NCBI GenBank assembly: GCA_963626555.1
Contig: CAVFXQ010000002.1
Location: 55,448 to 119,447, forward strand
Origin: UBA1181 sp963626555
GTDB lineage: Bacteria > Bacteroidota > Bacteroidia > Bacteroidales > Paludibacteraceae
Direction of reading: 5' to 3'
Length of the DNA stretch: 64,000 nucleotides
The notes below the pieces were generated by a model that made no database searches, was not told the DNA's origin, and was given only the letters and a program-made list of their open reading frames with translations. Shown piece by piece: positions 7,798 to 16,349 of this stretch. Each line of letters starts with the position of its first letter. Position 1 is the stretch's first letter. The position numbers and the translations under genes were made by a program.

Positions 7798-10221
7798 ATG
7801 CGTTTTTTTTTATCTATAGTTTTTGCATTGTGCGGAATTTTATGTCAAGTTTCTGCTCGATCTTTTCAAGTAAAAGGAAAGGTGTGTGATGAAGAGCATA
7901 ATCCGTTGTCGTATGTGAATGTAATGGTAAAGGGAACTACGCATGGAAATATGACCGATGTGAATGGCGAGTATGCGATAAACTGCGATATAGCCAAACA
8001 AGATTCAATCACGATACTTTATTCCATCATAGGATATGAGACAAAGGAGAAAAGAGTAGCCGTTACAGGAGACAAAGTAGAGGTGAATACCTTTTTGAAG
8101 GAGAAAACAGAGTTCTTGGATCAGTATGAGATGAATGCGATACGAAAGCAGGAGACGTCGATAGAGTTGCTGGATGTGTCGAATTTGCGTTCTATGCCGA
8201 CGGCGACGGGAGGAGGAATTGAGTCATTGATAGCCACGCAAGCAGGTGTGTCAATGAATAATGAGCTTAGTTCGCAGTATTCTGTACGAGGAGGAAACTA
8301 TGATGAGAATAGCGTGTATGTCAATTCTATAGAAGTCTATCGGCCATTGTTAATACGTTCAGGAGAACAGGAGGGACTTTCGTTTGTCAATCCAGATATG
8401 GTGGAGTCTGTTTCGTTCTCTTCTGGCGGTTTTGGTGTGGAGTATGGCGACAAGATGTCGTCTGTTTTGGATATAAAATATAAGAAACCGACACGTTTTG
8501 AGGGTTCAGCTTCTGTCTCGTTATTGGGTGCTTCTGCGTATGTAGGTCATTCTACGAAGAAATTTTCTCAAATGCATGGGTTTCGATACAAGACATCCTC
8601 GTATATGTTAGGTTCTATGGAGACGGATGCGGAGTATGACCCTAATTTTTTAGACTATCAAACCTATCTGACTTACGATTTTAATGATAAATGGAAATTA
8701 TCATTTTTAGGTAACATTTCAAGAAATAATTATCAATTTGAACCAATTAGCAGAAGTACATCATTTGGAACAATGAACGAGGTGAAGAATTTCACCGTTT
8801 ATTTTGATGGCAAGGAGAAAGACCTTTTCCGCACTTATTTTGGTTCATTCTCGTTGGATTATGAAGCGAGTGAGCGGAGCAAATACAGTGTTTTGACATC
8901 TGCATTTCATACAGAAGAAAATGTTTCGTACGACATAACGGGTCAGTATTGGTTGAGTGAGACTATGGGTGGTTCTGTCTTGGTAGACGAAGCGTCGGGT
9001 GTAGGAAGTTATCATGAACATGCAAGAGATAGATTGGGGGCTACGGTAACGAATTTTTCTTTGTTGGGAGAACACAAGTTGCCTTTCAATGTACTGAAAT
9101 GGGGAGCGACTGTGCAAGGAGAGTTTATTGACGACCAAATCAGTGAGTGGGAGATGCGAGATTCTGCGGGTTATTCCATTTCTAAGTTGGGAACGAGTAA
9201 TGAGTATCTGGCGTTGTATGACAATCTGACAGCAGACCATGAAATGCAGAGTTTGCGTGCGTCCGTCTACTTGCAAGATTCCTATACGAAGCATGGATTG
9301 CGAGGTAAAATGACGCTAACAGGAGGAGTACGTGTGTCGTACTGGAGTTTCAATGATGAAATATTAGCTAGTCCGCGACTTTCTGTTGTGTTTTTCCCTA
9401 AAAAATATGAAAATTGGGGAATACGAGTGTCTGGAGGTCTTTACTATCAGTCTTTATTCTATAAAGAAATAAAAAAGGAGAAGACGGATGAATATGGGAA
9501 CAGTACGATAGAATTGAATAAAAAGGCAAAATCGCCACGTTCTTATCAGTTGTTGTTGGCATCGGATTATTACTTTAAAGTAAAGAAAAATCCGTTTAAG
9601 TTTACTGTAGAGGCGTATGGAAAGTATATAGATCGTATAATACCATATAGTGTTGATAACACGCAAATTACCTATCAAGGAGAGAATTGTGCTGATGGTT
9701 TTGCTGTAGGTGTAGACACGAAATTGTTTGGAGAGTTTGTGCCAGGAACGGACTCTTGGGTTTCCCTTTCTTTTATGCGAACAATGGAGAATATCTATGG
9801 AGATGGGAAAGGGTACATTTATCGACCAACAGATCAGTTGTATAACATATCGCTCTTTTTTCAGGACTATTTCCCTGGTTATGATAAGTTGAAAATCAAT
9901 CTCAAGTTGATTTGGGCAGATGGCTTGCCATTCGGACCTGCAGATGATGAGCAAAACAAGTCTGTATTTAGGATGAAAGACTATCGAAGAGTGGACATAG
10001 GAGCTATGTTCTCGTTGAGAAAAGGTGTTGATAAAATCATGGAGAGAAAGTTTTTTTCGTGGATGAAAACTTTGTCTTTTAACTTAGATTTTTTTAATTT
10101 GCTCGGTATAAGAAATGTTAATTCGTATTATTGGGTTGCCGATGCGTCGGGAAATCAGTATGCTGTTCCTAACTATCTAACGGGGCGACGAATTAATTTC
10201 AAAATACAGATTGACTTTTAA
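7798..10221 (+). CDS. TonB-dependent receptor with carboxypeptidase-regulatory-like N-domain
   Basis: Outer-membrane receptor of 807 residues. After a signal peptide (about 1-20) comes a CarboxypepD_reg-like domain (about 22-105, VKGKVCDEEHNPLSYVNVMV), then a plug domain (about 110-225, with QYSVRGGNYDENSVYVN and FGVEYGDKMSSVLDI), then a beta-barrel ending in an aromatic-terminal strand (INFKIQIDF). It has no SusD partner next door, so it is not a typical polysaccharide-utilisation SusC. Position 27 bases after the OstA-like gene suggests a housekeeping envelope role, though the substrate cannot be read from sequence. Confidence 0.88.
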   Translation: MRFFLSIVFALCGILCQVSARSFQVKGKVCDEEHNPLSYVNVMVKGTTHGNMTDVNGEYAINCDIAKQDSITILYSIIGYETKEKRVAVTGDKVEVNTFLKEKTEFLDQYEMNAIRKQETSIELLDVSNLRSMPTATGGGIESLIATQAGVSMNNELSSQYSVRGGNYDENSVYVNSIEVYRPLLIRSGEQEGLSFVNPDMVESVSFSSGGFGVEYGDKMSSVLDIKYKKPTRFEGSASVSLLGASAYVGHSTKKFSQMHGFRYKTSSYMLGSMETDAEYDPNFLDYQTYLTYDFNDKWKLSFLGNISRNNYQFEPISRSTSFGTMNEVKNFTVYFDGKEKDLFRTYFGSFSLDYEASERSKYSVLTSAFHTEENVSYDITGQYWLSETMGGSVLVDEASGVGSYHEHARDRLGATVTNFSLLGEHKLPFNVLKWGATVQGEFIDDQISEWEMRDSAGYSISKLGTSNEYLALYDNLTADHEMQSLRASVYLQDSYTKHGLRGKMTLTGGVRVSYWSFNDEILASPRLSVVFFPKKYENWGIRVSGGLYYQSLFYKEIKKEKTDEYGNSTIELNKKAKSPRSYQLLLASDYYFKVKKNPFKFTVEAYGKYIDRIIPYSVDNTQITYQGENCADGFAVGVDTKLFGEFVPGTDSWVSLSFMRTMENIYGDGKGYIYRPTDQLYNISLFFQDYFPGYDKLKINLKLIWADGLPFGPADDEQNKSVFRMKDYRRVDIGAMFSLRKGVDKIMERKFFSWMKTLSFNLDFFNLLGIRNVNSYYWVADASGNQYAVPNYLTGRRINFKIQIDF

Positions 10222-10237
10222 GGGGGGAAAGAGGCGT

Positions 10238-11710
10238 ATGACAGAAGAGAAAGGGAAGATTTTCCCATTGGTGACGCTGACGGCGTTGTTTTTCATGTGG
10301 GGATTCATCACATGCTTAAATGACATTCTCATACCTTATCTAAAGGATGTCTTTGAGTTGAATTATTTTCAATCGAATTTAGTTCAGTTAGCGTTTTATG
10401 TAGCTTATTTCTTAGTGTCGTTGCTCTATTTTATTGTCTCAGCAACGATAGGGGATCCGATTTTGAGGGTAGGATATAAGAATACGATATCTTTAGGATT
10501 GATTATATCGGCGATAGCGTGCTTCTTCTTGTTTTTGGAAGCAAGTTCGGAGCATCCCACTTTCCTTTTTTTCTTATTCTCATTGGTATTGTTGGGAACT
10601 GGTTTTACCTTTTTACAGATTGCTGCCAATCCCTTGGTTGCCAATTTTGGAAGACCAGAGTCTGCTTCAAGTCGGCTGAATCTTGTACAGGGATTTAATG
10701 CTTTGGGAACTACATTCGCACCGATTATTGGAGGGTATGTGATATTTAACTTGTTGGCGGATGTGGTGACGGATGGCGTTTCGCGAACGCCGGATGCGGT
10801 TCAAATCCCATACCTTTTCTTGTCAAGTATTCTTTTAATACTTTCCGGAGTGTTGTTTTTTGCGGATATACCGAACGTCTTTCCGAAGGAGGTGGAAGAG
10901 AAGTCGCTGAGTAGGGTTGGTGCGTTAAAATATCCATACTTGGTGTATGGAATGGTGGGAATCTTTTGTTACGTAGGAGCTGAGGTAGCGATAGGAAGTA
11001 ACTTGGTAAATTATATGCGAGATTTCCACGGCTTTAAAGATCAAGAAGCGAGTGCTTTCTTGTCATTTTATTGGGGTGGATCTATGATTGGTCGTTTTGT
11101 AGGAGCAATTTCAATGCGAACTATGAAGAAGAGCAAGAAATACCTCATAATGGCGGTGTTGGCACTTGCTGCGTTGAGTATGATTTATTGGTCGTTTGGA
11201 ACGTCGTTAGACTTTGATATAAAATCGTTGGTGATGTATTTTAAATGCAAGCACTGGTGGTTGTATGTGATAGCGTTGGTGTTGAACTATCTCGCTTTTA
11301 TTTTGGCAAAATCGAAGCCATCGAGGATGATAGGTCTTTTTGCTATGATGAATATATGTTTGTTGGCTGTGATGTTGACTACGGAGAGTGAGTTGTCGTT
11401 GTGGGCTATCTTGTCGGTAGGGCTATTCAATTCGATTATGTTTTCTAACATATTCACATTAGCGATAGATGGATTGGGAAAGTACACGTCGCAAGGATCG
11501 TCATTGTTAGTGATGATGGTTTTGGGAGGAGCGGTGGTGCCTCCTACATTAGGATTTGTAGCAGATACATTAGGCAGTTTGCATTATGCGTTTTCTCTGC
11601 CGATTCTTTGTTATATTTACCTTGTATGGTATGGATTTAAGGGGTGTCGAGTGGGAAAGAAGGTGAGTGTGGTTGATGAGGTGAAAGATGAGGAGAATGA
11701 AGAAAAATAA
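10238..11710 (+). CDS. FucP/GluP-family sugar:proton symporter (MFS)
   Basis: 490-residue inner-membrane transporter with about 12 hydrophobic helices. The N-terminus (TLTALFFMWGFITCLNDILI) is the signature of the FucP/GluP family of fucose, glucose and galactose symporters. ATG 10238 is chosen because a G-rich ribosome-binding-like stretch (10221-10233) sits just before it and translation starts at MTEEKG; an upstream TTG at 10211 would overlap the TonB gene. A ROK sugar kinase follows 24 bases later, so glucose or a related hexose is the likely substrate. Confidence 0.9.
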   Translation: MTEEKGKIFPLVTLTALFFMWGFITCLNDILIPYLKDVFELNYFQSNLVQLAFYVAYFLVSLLYFIVSATIGDPILRVGYKNTISLGLIISAIACFFLFLEASSEHPTFLFFLFSLVLLGTGFTFLQIAANPLVANFGRPESASSRLNLVQGFNALGTTFAPIIGGYVIFNLLADVVTDGVSRTPDAVQIPYLFLSSILLILSGVLFFADIPNVFPKEVEEKSLSRVGALKYPYLVYGMVGIFCYVGAEVAIGSNLVNYMRDFHGFKDQEASAFLSFYWGGSMIGRFVGAISMRTMKKSKKYLIMAVLALAALSMIYWSFGTSLDFDIKSLVMYFKCKHWWLYVIALVLNYLAFILAKSKPSRMIGLFAMMNICLLAVMLTTESELSLWAILSVGLFNSIMFSNIFTLAIDGLGKYTSQGSSLLVMMVLGGAVVPPTLGFVADTLGSLHYAFSLPILCYIYLVWYGFKGCRVGKKVSVVDEVKDEENEEK

Positions 11711-11734
11711 AAAATAAATACTTAAGTATAAGAC

Positions 11735-12703
11735 ATGAAAAGTGAGTTGAAGCCCAATGTTGTGGGCATAGATATTGGAGGAACGAACTCTGTGATTGGA
11801 CTTGTTAGTCGGGAGGGACAGGTAATAGCGACGACTTCAATCAAGACGCAGTCGTATCCAGAATTCGGACAGTATGCAGATGCTTTAAGCGATGCCATCA
11901 AATCGCTTATCGCAGCGAATGGAGGAATTGAAAAGGTGCAAGGAGTAGGAGTTGGTGCTCCTAATGCGAATTTTTATTCTGGAAATATAGAGTATGCAGC
12001 TAATTTGCCTTGGAAAGGTGTCGTACCATTCGCTAAGGAGATTTCGAAGAGGGTTGGTTTGCCGGTATCATTGACGAATGATGCGAACGCTGCCGCCATC
12101 GGTGAGATGACGTATGGTGTGGCTCGTGGAATGAGGGATTTCATCATGATTACGTTAGGAACGGGTGTCGGAAGTGGTATTGTTGCTAATGGTCAGATGA
12201 TTTATGGTCATGACGGGTTTGCAGGAGAGTTGGGGCATTGTATAGTGATGCGTAATGGCAGACAATGTGGTTGCGGAAACTGTGGTTGTTTGGAGACCTA
12301 TACATCTGCGACAGGTGTGGCTCGCACAGCAAGGGAATTTTTAGAGAAGCGTGCGAATGAGGATTCTTTGCTTCGTAGGATTCCTGCAAAAGACATCACT
12401 TCAAAAGATGTTTTTGACGCAGCAAAGGAAGGAGACCAGATGGCAAAAGATATCTTCGCTTTTACAGGAGAGATTTTGGGTCAGTCGTTGGCAGATTTTG
12501 TTAAGTTTAGCAGTCCCGAGGCGTTTGTCTTGTTTGGGGGATTGGCAAAGTCTGGTGATTTGTTGATAGAACCGATAAAGAAGGCTATGGAGGCAAACCT
12601 GATGCCGATTTTCCGTAATAAGGTGAAGATTTTGTTGTCAGGAATGAAAGAGGCAGATGCAGCAGTTTTAGGTGCGTCTGCGTTAGGTTGGGATGCAAAG
12701 TAA
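11735..12703 (+). CDS. ROK-family sugar kinase, probable glucokinase
   Basis: 322 residues. The ATP phosphate-binding motif IDIGGTNSVIGLV lies at the N-terminus, the catalytic Asp sits in LTNDANAAAIGE, and the ROK zinc motif CGCGNCGCLE is complete. It lacks the DNA-binding HTH of ROK repressors, so it is an enzyme phosphorylating a hexose with ATP. It immediately follows a hexose symporter, giving an uptake-and-phosphorylation pair. Glucose versus N-acetylglucosamine or mannose cannot be separated by reading. Confidence 0.9.
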   Translation: MKSELKPNVVGIDIGGTNSVIGLVSREGQVIATTSIKTQSYPEFGQYADALSDAIKSLIAANGGIEKVQGVGVGAPNANFYSGNIEYAANLPWKGVVPFAKEISKRVGLPVSLTNDANAAAIGEMTYGVARGMRDFIMITLGTGVGSGIVANGQMIYGHDGFAGELGHCIVMRNGRQCGCGNCGCLETYTSATGVARTAREFLEKRANEDSLLRRIPAKDITSKDVFDAAKEGDQMAKDIFAFTGEILGQSLADFVKFSSPEAFVLFGGLAKSGDLLIEPIKKAMEANLMPIFRNKVKILLSGMKEADAAVLGASALGWDAK

Positions 12704-12724
12704 GTATAGATAAATTGCGATATT

Positions 12725-12756
12725 AAAAGGGGAGGCTAATGGTTGCTTCCCCTTTT
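12725..12756. terminator. Bidirectional terminator between convergent genes
   Basis: AAAAGGGGAGGC (12725-12736) pairs with GCTTCCCCTTTT (12745-12756), flanked by A on the left and T on the right, so it can act on both strands. It overlaps the last codons of the minus-strand helicase gene. Confidence 0.8.
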
Positions 12757-15228
12757 GTATTGTTGTGCTAATTTGATTTCAGCGTATGAGTATTTCCCTT
12801 CAAGGGCTTCGAAAATAGGTTTTAGATCGTTGCTGGGATGATTGTCCATATACTTTTGGATGGTTTCTATTCGCTTTTCGGTGGATAAGGCAGATAAAGG
12901 TATTTTGTCTAATGTGATCAGTTTGGCAATGTGGCTTTCAATGGTTGTAATGGAGAGTCCACGCATTTCTGCTATCTGTGGCATCGTTTTCCCTTCTTGG
13001 AAGAGTTCGTAGGTAATTTCGTAGGTGTCAACCTTTTGCTTTTTCTCTTTAGTGGGTTTTTCGGTAAAAGTTTCTTTGTTTTTGAGGTAGCCATATTGCG
13101 TGATACACTCGTCGACAATAGTGAGAAGGTCGGCAGCGAAATTTTTCATTTTGTCCTCACCGATGCCCTTTATCTTCTTTAGTTCTTCTTCCTTAGTAGG
13201 AAGATAGTTGGATATATCCGTCAGTGTGCTGGTACTTAGTACGCAATAAGCAGGTTTCTTTATCTCGTCGGCTTTCTCCTTTCTCCACGCTTGAAGACGT
13301 CGGAAAAGGTCTATGTGTTCCATATCTAATGTACCTTGAGAAATAATCTTTTGGGAAGAAGACTTGCTCTTTTTCTCATTTCTTTCTTCCTTGTTATTGC
13401 CGATAAGGAAGTCTGTTTTGGTACGCAAATAGGTATCGGAAGAGAATCTCGTTTTTCCTGTTTCCTTGTCAAGAATTTTTGAGAAAAGTTCGAATTTCAA
13501 AAAGTATGCGGTGTGAAAACGAGATTGCAAGTCTGTAAGTTTCCTTTTTATTTCTTTGTTGTCGGTTTCAACATTTCCAAAATTTTCAAGAATAGGGAGA
13601 ATGAGAACCTGAAGATTTTGAGAGAAGTAAGGTATTCCTTTGGTAAGTCTTTCGTTCACAATATCTTCATAATTGTCAGGATTCTGATTGCATATTTGAG
13701 CTAGTTGCGTGGAGAATCTGTTTGACACATCAATGATTTTCTCTTTAATCGCCGGCATCGTTTTGTAGAAGAGTCCTTCTAATTTAGGAAATTTGGACAT
13801 AAAGTTGATGCGTAAAAAAGAGTATGCTTGATAGACAATATGGTCTAAGTCGTAGAAAGAAATAAGTTCTTGTACTAACGACAGATAGTAGTCGCGTGTG
13901 TACTTTTGCATATTAGACTCATGCTCTTGTTCGCTTTCTATAGTTTTACAGAACTGCTCTATTCGATTGTCATATTTTATTGAGTCCATTCGAAGGGGCG
14001 AACTCAGAACCATACCATCTAACGTGCGGCATCGACTCAAAGCAACATAAACCTGTCCGTGCGAAAATGAAGATTGTGCATCTATGATGGCTTTGTCGAA
14101 TGTTAGTCCTTGGCTTTTGTGGATGGTGATTGCCCATGCCAAACGCAGGGGGAACTGCTCAAATGAACCGTCCACTTGCTCCTCTATTTCGTTGGTGTCT
14201 GGATTCAATGTGTATTTTACATTGTCCCATTTCTCTCTTGACACGAAAATGTCGGAATCAGGATTGTCCTTGTCTGAAACAATGATAGAAAAGTCATCAA
14301 AACCTTTTACAATGCCGATTTTCCCATTGAAATATCGTTTCTCTTGACTTTGGTCGTTTCGGATAAACATCACTTGCGCACCTTCCTTCAACACTAGTGT
14401 ATATTCTGTTGGATAGTTGGCTTCTGGGAAGACTCCAGTCACCGTGGCTTCAAAGACTCTATTGTTGCGATTTATCTTTAAAAGTTGCGATTCGTTAATG
14501 TTTTGTGCAACGGAATTGTGTGTGGTAAGATGAATATAACCTTCGTTTTCTGCAGGTAGAAAGTTGGGGCGATAATGTGTGTTCAACTCGTTTAGAGAAT
14601 CTTGATCAACTTTATTGTCGCGGATTTTGTTGAGCAGATTAACAAAATGTATGTCTGTCTGACGGAAGACTGTGGTCAGCTCGATGCGTGAGAAAGAACT
14701 GCGTTTCAATGCGATACTGTCGAAAAAATAGGGCGTTGGATAGTATTCCTGCAAAAGATGCCACTCTTCATCTCTGACGACGGGAGACAATTGTTGCAAG
14801 TCGCCGATCATCAGTAGTTGAACACCCCCAAATGGTATGTTATACCCTCGAATACGTCGAAGTGTTGCATCCACTTCATCCAAAAGATCTGCTCTCACCA
14901 TACTTATCTCGTCGATTACCAGAAGATCTATGGTCCTGATGATGTTGATCTTCTCTTTTCGCATTTGAAAGACTTCCTTTTTCTTCTTTGTGGCAGAAGG
15001 AAGAAAAAGTCCTGGACTGATTTGGAAAAACGAGTGGATAGTCATTCCTCCTGCATTGATGGCTGCGACACCTGTTGGGGCAAGTACGACCATCCTCTTG
15101 GGACATTCTTGTTTGAGTTTCTTTAAGAACGTGGTTTTACCAGTACCCGCCTTCCCCGTGAGAAAAAGATTCCGATTGGTCAATCGGACGATTTTATCTG
15201 CAAGTTCAAATTCTTTTGTGATAATCAT
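12736..15228 (-). CDS. Pif1-like helicase with C-terminal HRDC and HTH modules
   Basis: 830-residue superfamily 1B DNA helicase. Walker A GKAGTGKTT is at residues 25-33, Walker B VIDEIS near 105, and later motifs LMIGDLQQLSPV, FRQTD and the motif VI-like VALSRCRTLDG are present. The segment starting CVLSTSTLTDISNYLPT and running to KIKGIGEDKMKNF is an HRDC-like nucleic-acid-binding domain (about 695-750). Next comes an HTH_40-like segment with GLSITTIESHIAKLI. Pif1 helicases unwind G-quadruplexes and R-loops; this layout is widespread in Bacteroidota. The start codon overlaps the prmA stop (ATGA), so the two are translationally coupled. Confidence 0.88.
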   Translation of the reverse strand: MIITKEFELADKIVRLTNRNLFLTGKAGTGKTTFLKKLKQECPKRMVVLAPTGVAAINAGGMTIHSFFQISPGLFLPSATKKKKEVFQMRKEKINIIRTIDLLVIDEISMVRADLLDEVDATLRRIRGYNIPFGGVQLLMIGDLQQLSPVVRDEEWHLLQEYYPTPYFFDSIALKRSSFSRIELTTVFRQTDIHFVNLLNKIRDNKVDQDSLNELNTHYRPNFLPAENEGYIHLTTHNSVAQNINESQLLKINRNNRVFEATVTGVFPEANYPTEYTLVLKEGAQVMFIRNDQSQEKRYFNGKIGIVKGFDDFSIIVSDKDNPDSDIFVSREKWDNVKYTLNPDTNEIEEQVDGSFEQFPLRLAWAITIHKSQGLTFDKAIIDAQSSFSHGQVYVALSRCRTLDGMVLSSPLRMDSIKYDNRIEQFCKTIESEQEHESNMQKYTRDYYLSLVQELISFYDLDHIVYQAYSFLRINFMSKFPKLEGLFYKTMPAIKEKIIDVSNRFSTQLAQICNQNPDNYEDIVNERLTKGIPYFSQNLQVLILPILENFGNVETDNKEIKRKLTDLQSRFHTAYFLKFELFSKILDKETGKTRFSSDTYLRTKTDFLIGNNKEERNEKKSKSSSQKIISQGTLDMEHIDLFRRLQAWRKEKADEIKKPAYCVLSTSTLTDISNYLPTKEEELKKIKGIGEDKMKNFAADLLTIVDECITQYGYLKNKETFTEKPTKEKKQKVDTYEITYELFQEGKTMPQIAEMRGLSITTIESHIAKLITLDKIPLSALSTEKRIETIQKYMDNHPSNDLKPIFEALEGKYSYAEIKLAQQYKRGSNH

Positions 15229-16109
15229 TTTGCAGATTTTATCAGTTTTACGGCACTCCAGTCTCCATCTTGACGAGTCTCAACATACTCCATTCCATAT
15301 TTCTCGCATTCTGCCACGAGGATCGGGATATCTACTTTATAAAATCCGCTAATAAAGAGAAGACCATTATCCTTGAGTGTATTTATGTAGAAATGGAGAT
15401 CGTTTAACAAGATATTTCTATTGATGTTTGCTAAGATAATATCGTTATTTTTGTTAAATTGTTCTTCTTTGAGAAGAGAAGCATCTCCACAAAGGACTTC
15501 AATATTTGAGATATTATTCAGATGTACATTTTCGATAGCATTGTTGTATGCCCATTCGTCAATGTCGATAGCGGTGATTTTCAATGCACCTTTTTGTGCT
15601 GCGAGAATAGAAAGAATTGCGGTTCCGCAACCCATATCAAGTACAGTTTTACCTTCAAAATCATTGTCTAAGATATAATGTACCATCAATGAGGTAGTGG
15701 CGTGGTGTCCTGTCCCGAAAGCCATTTTAGGGTCAATGAGGATTTTGTGTTGAGCAGAAGGAATGTTTTTATGGAATGAGGCGTGTACGACAAGTGCATT
15801 CGTTCCGTCGTTGTTGACAATGATCAATGGTTGAAAACAATTCTTTTCCCATTCTTCGTTCCAATCTTTGTCTTCAGTCTCTGTGGCAGAGAATGTAATG
15901 CCTTGAGCAAAGTCAAAGTTTTCTAAAGTTTTTTTTATGCCCTCTTCATTGTAGTTGTTTTTCGGAATAAATGCGGAAAAACTTGTCGCAGTATCGTCGG
16001 TTGTGTCAGAAAAACTTTCAAATCCGATGGAGGCAAGGTCGTTGGCTAATAGATCTTTGACGAAAGTCTCGGCGTTTGGAAGTGAAAATTGAACCTCTAT
16101 GTATTTCAT
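15225..16109 (-). CDS. prmA: Ribosomal protein L11 methyltransferase
   Basis: 294-residue SAM-dependent methyltransferase that trimethylates L11 lysines. The PrmA signature FGTGHHATTSLMV, the SAM motif VLDMGCGTAILSI and the NINRNILLNDL segment (the N-x-N catalytic region) are all visible. The N-terminal L11-recognition domain is present. It is the first gene of a two-gene minus-strand unit with the Pif1-like helicase, overlapping it by 4 bases. Confidence 0.94.
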   Translation of the reverse strand: MKYIEVQFSLPNAETFVKDLLANDLASIGFESFSDTTDDTATSFSAFIPKNNYNEEGIKKTLENFDFAQGITFSATETEDKDWNEEWEKNCFQPLIIVNNDGTNALVVHASFHKNIPSAQHKILIDPKMAFGTGHHATTSLMVHYILDNDFEGKTVLDMGCGTAILSILAAQKGALKITAIDIDEWAYNNAIENVHLNNISNIEVLCGDASLLKEEQFNKNNDIILANINRNILLNDLHFYINTLKDNGLLFISGFYKVDIPILVAECEKYGMEYVETRQDGDWSAVKLIKSAK

Positions 16110-16161
16110 ATTGTGAATTTTATTTATTCTTGAAGTATTAAAAAAACTTAACTTTCCTTTC

Positions 16162-16169
16162 CAAATCTA
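16162..16169 (-). promoter_or_regulatory. Promoter -7 element for prmA-helicase
   Basis: On the minus strand the bases read TAGATTTG, fitting TAnnTTTG, about 53 bases before the prmA ATG. No good TTTG is found at the expected -33 distance. Confidence 0.45.
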
Positions 16170-16211
16170 TTAGAAAAGAGAAATAGAGTCTATTGATTGA
16201 TATTTGTTTAC

Positions 16212-16219
16212 TATCTTTG
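16212..16219 (+). promoter_or_regulatory. Promoter -7 element for the gene at 16350
   Basis: TATCTTTG fits TAnnTTTG and diverges from the minus-strand element at 16162. It predicts a leader of about 125 bases. A weak TTGA lies 15 bases upstream; the -33 match is poor. Confidence 0.45.
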
Positions 16220-16349
16220 GCAATGACTCTTAATATCGGAGAGGTGATTTCATATAGAATAAAAACCAGAAAACTCCGTTATTTTAGTAGTAGGTTGCAA
16301 AGGTAAATTATTTATTGGATAGTTTGTCGATTAACAGGAGGGAACGGTT

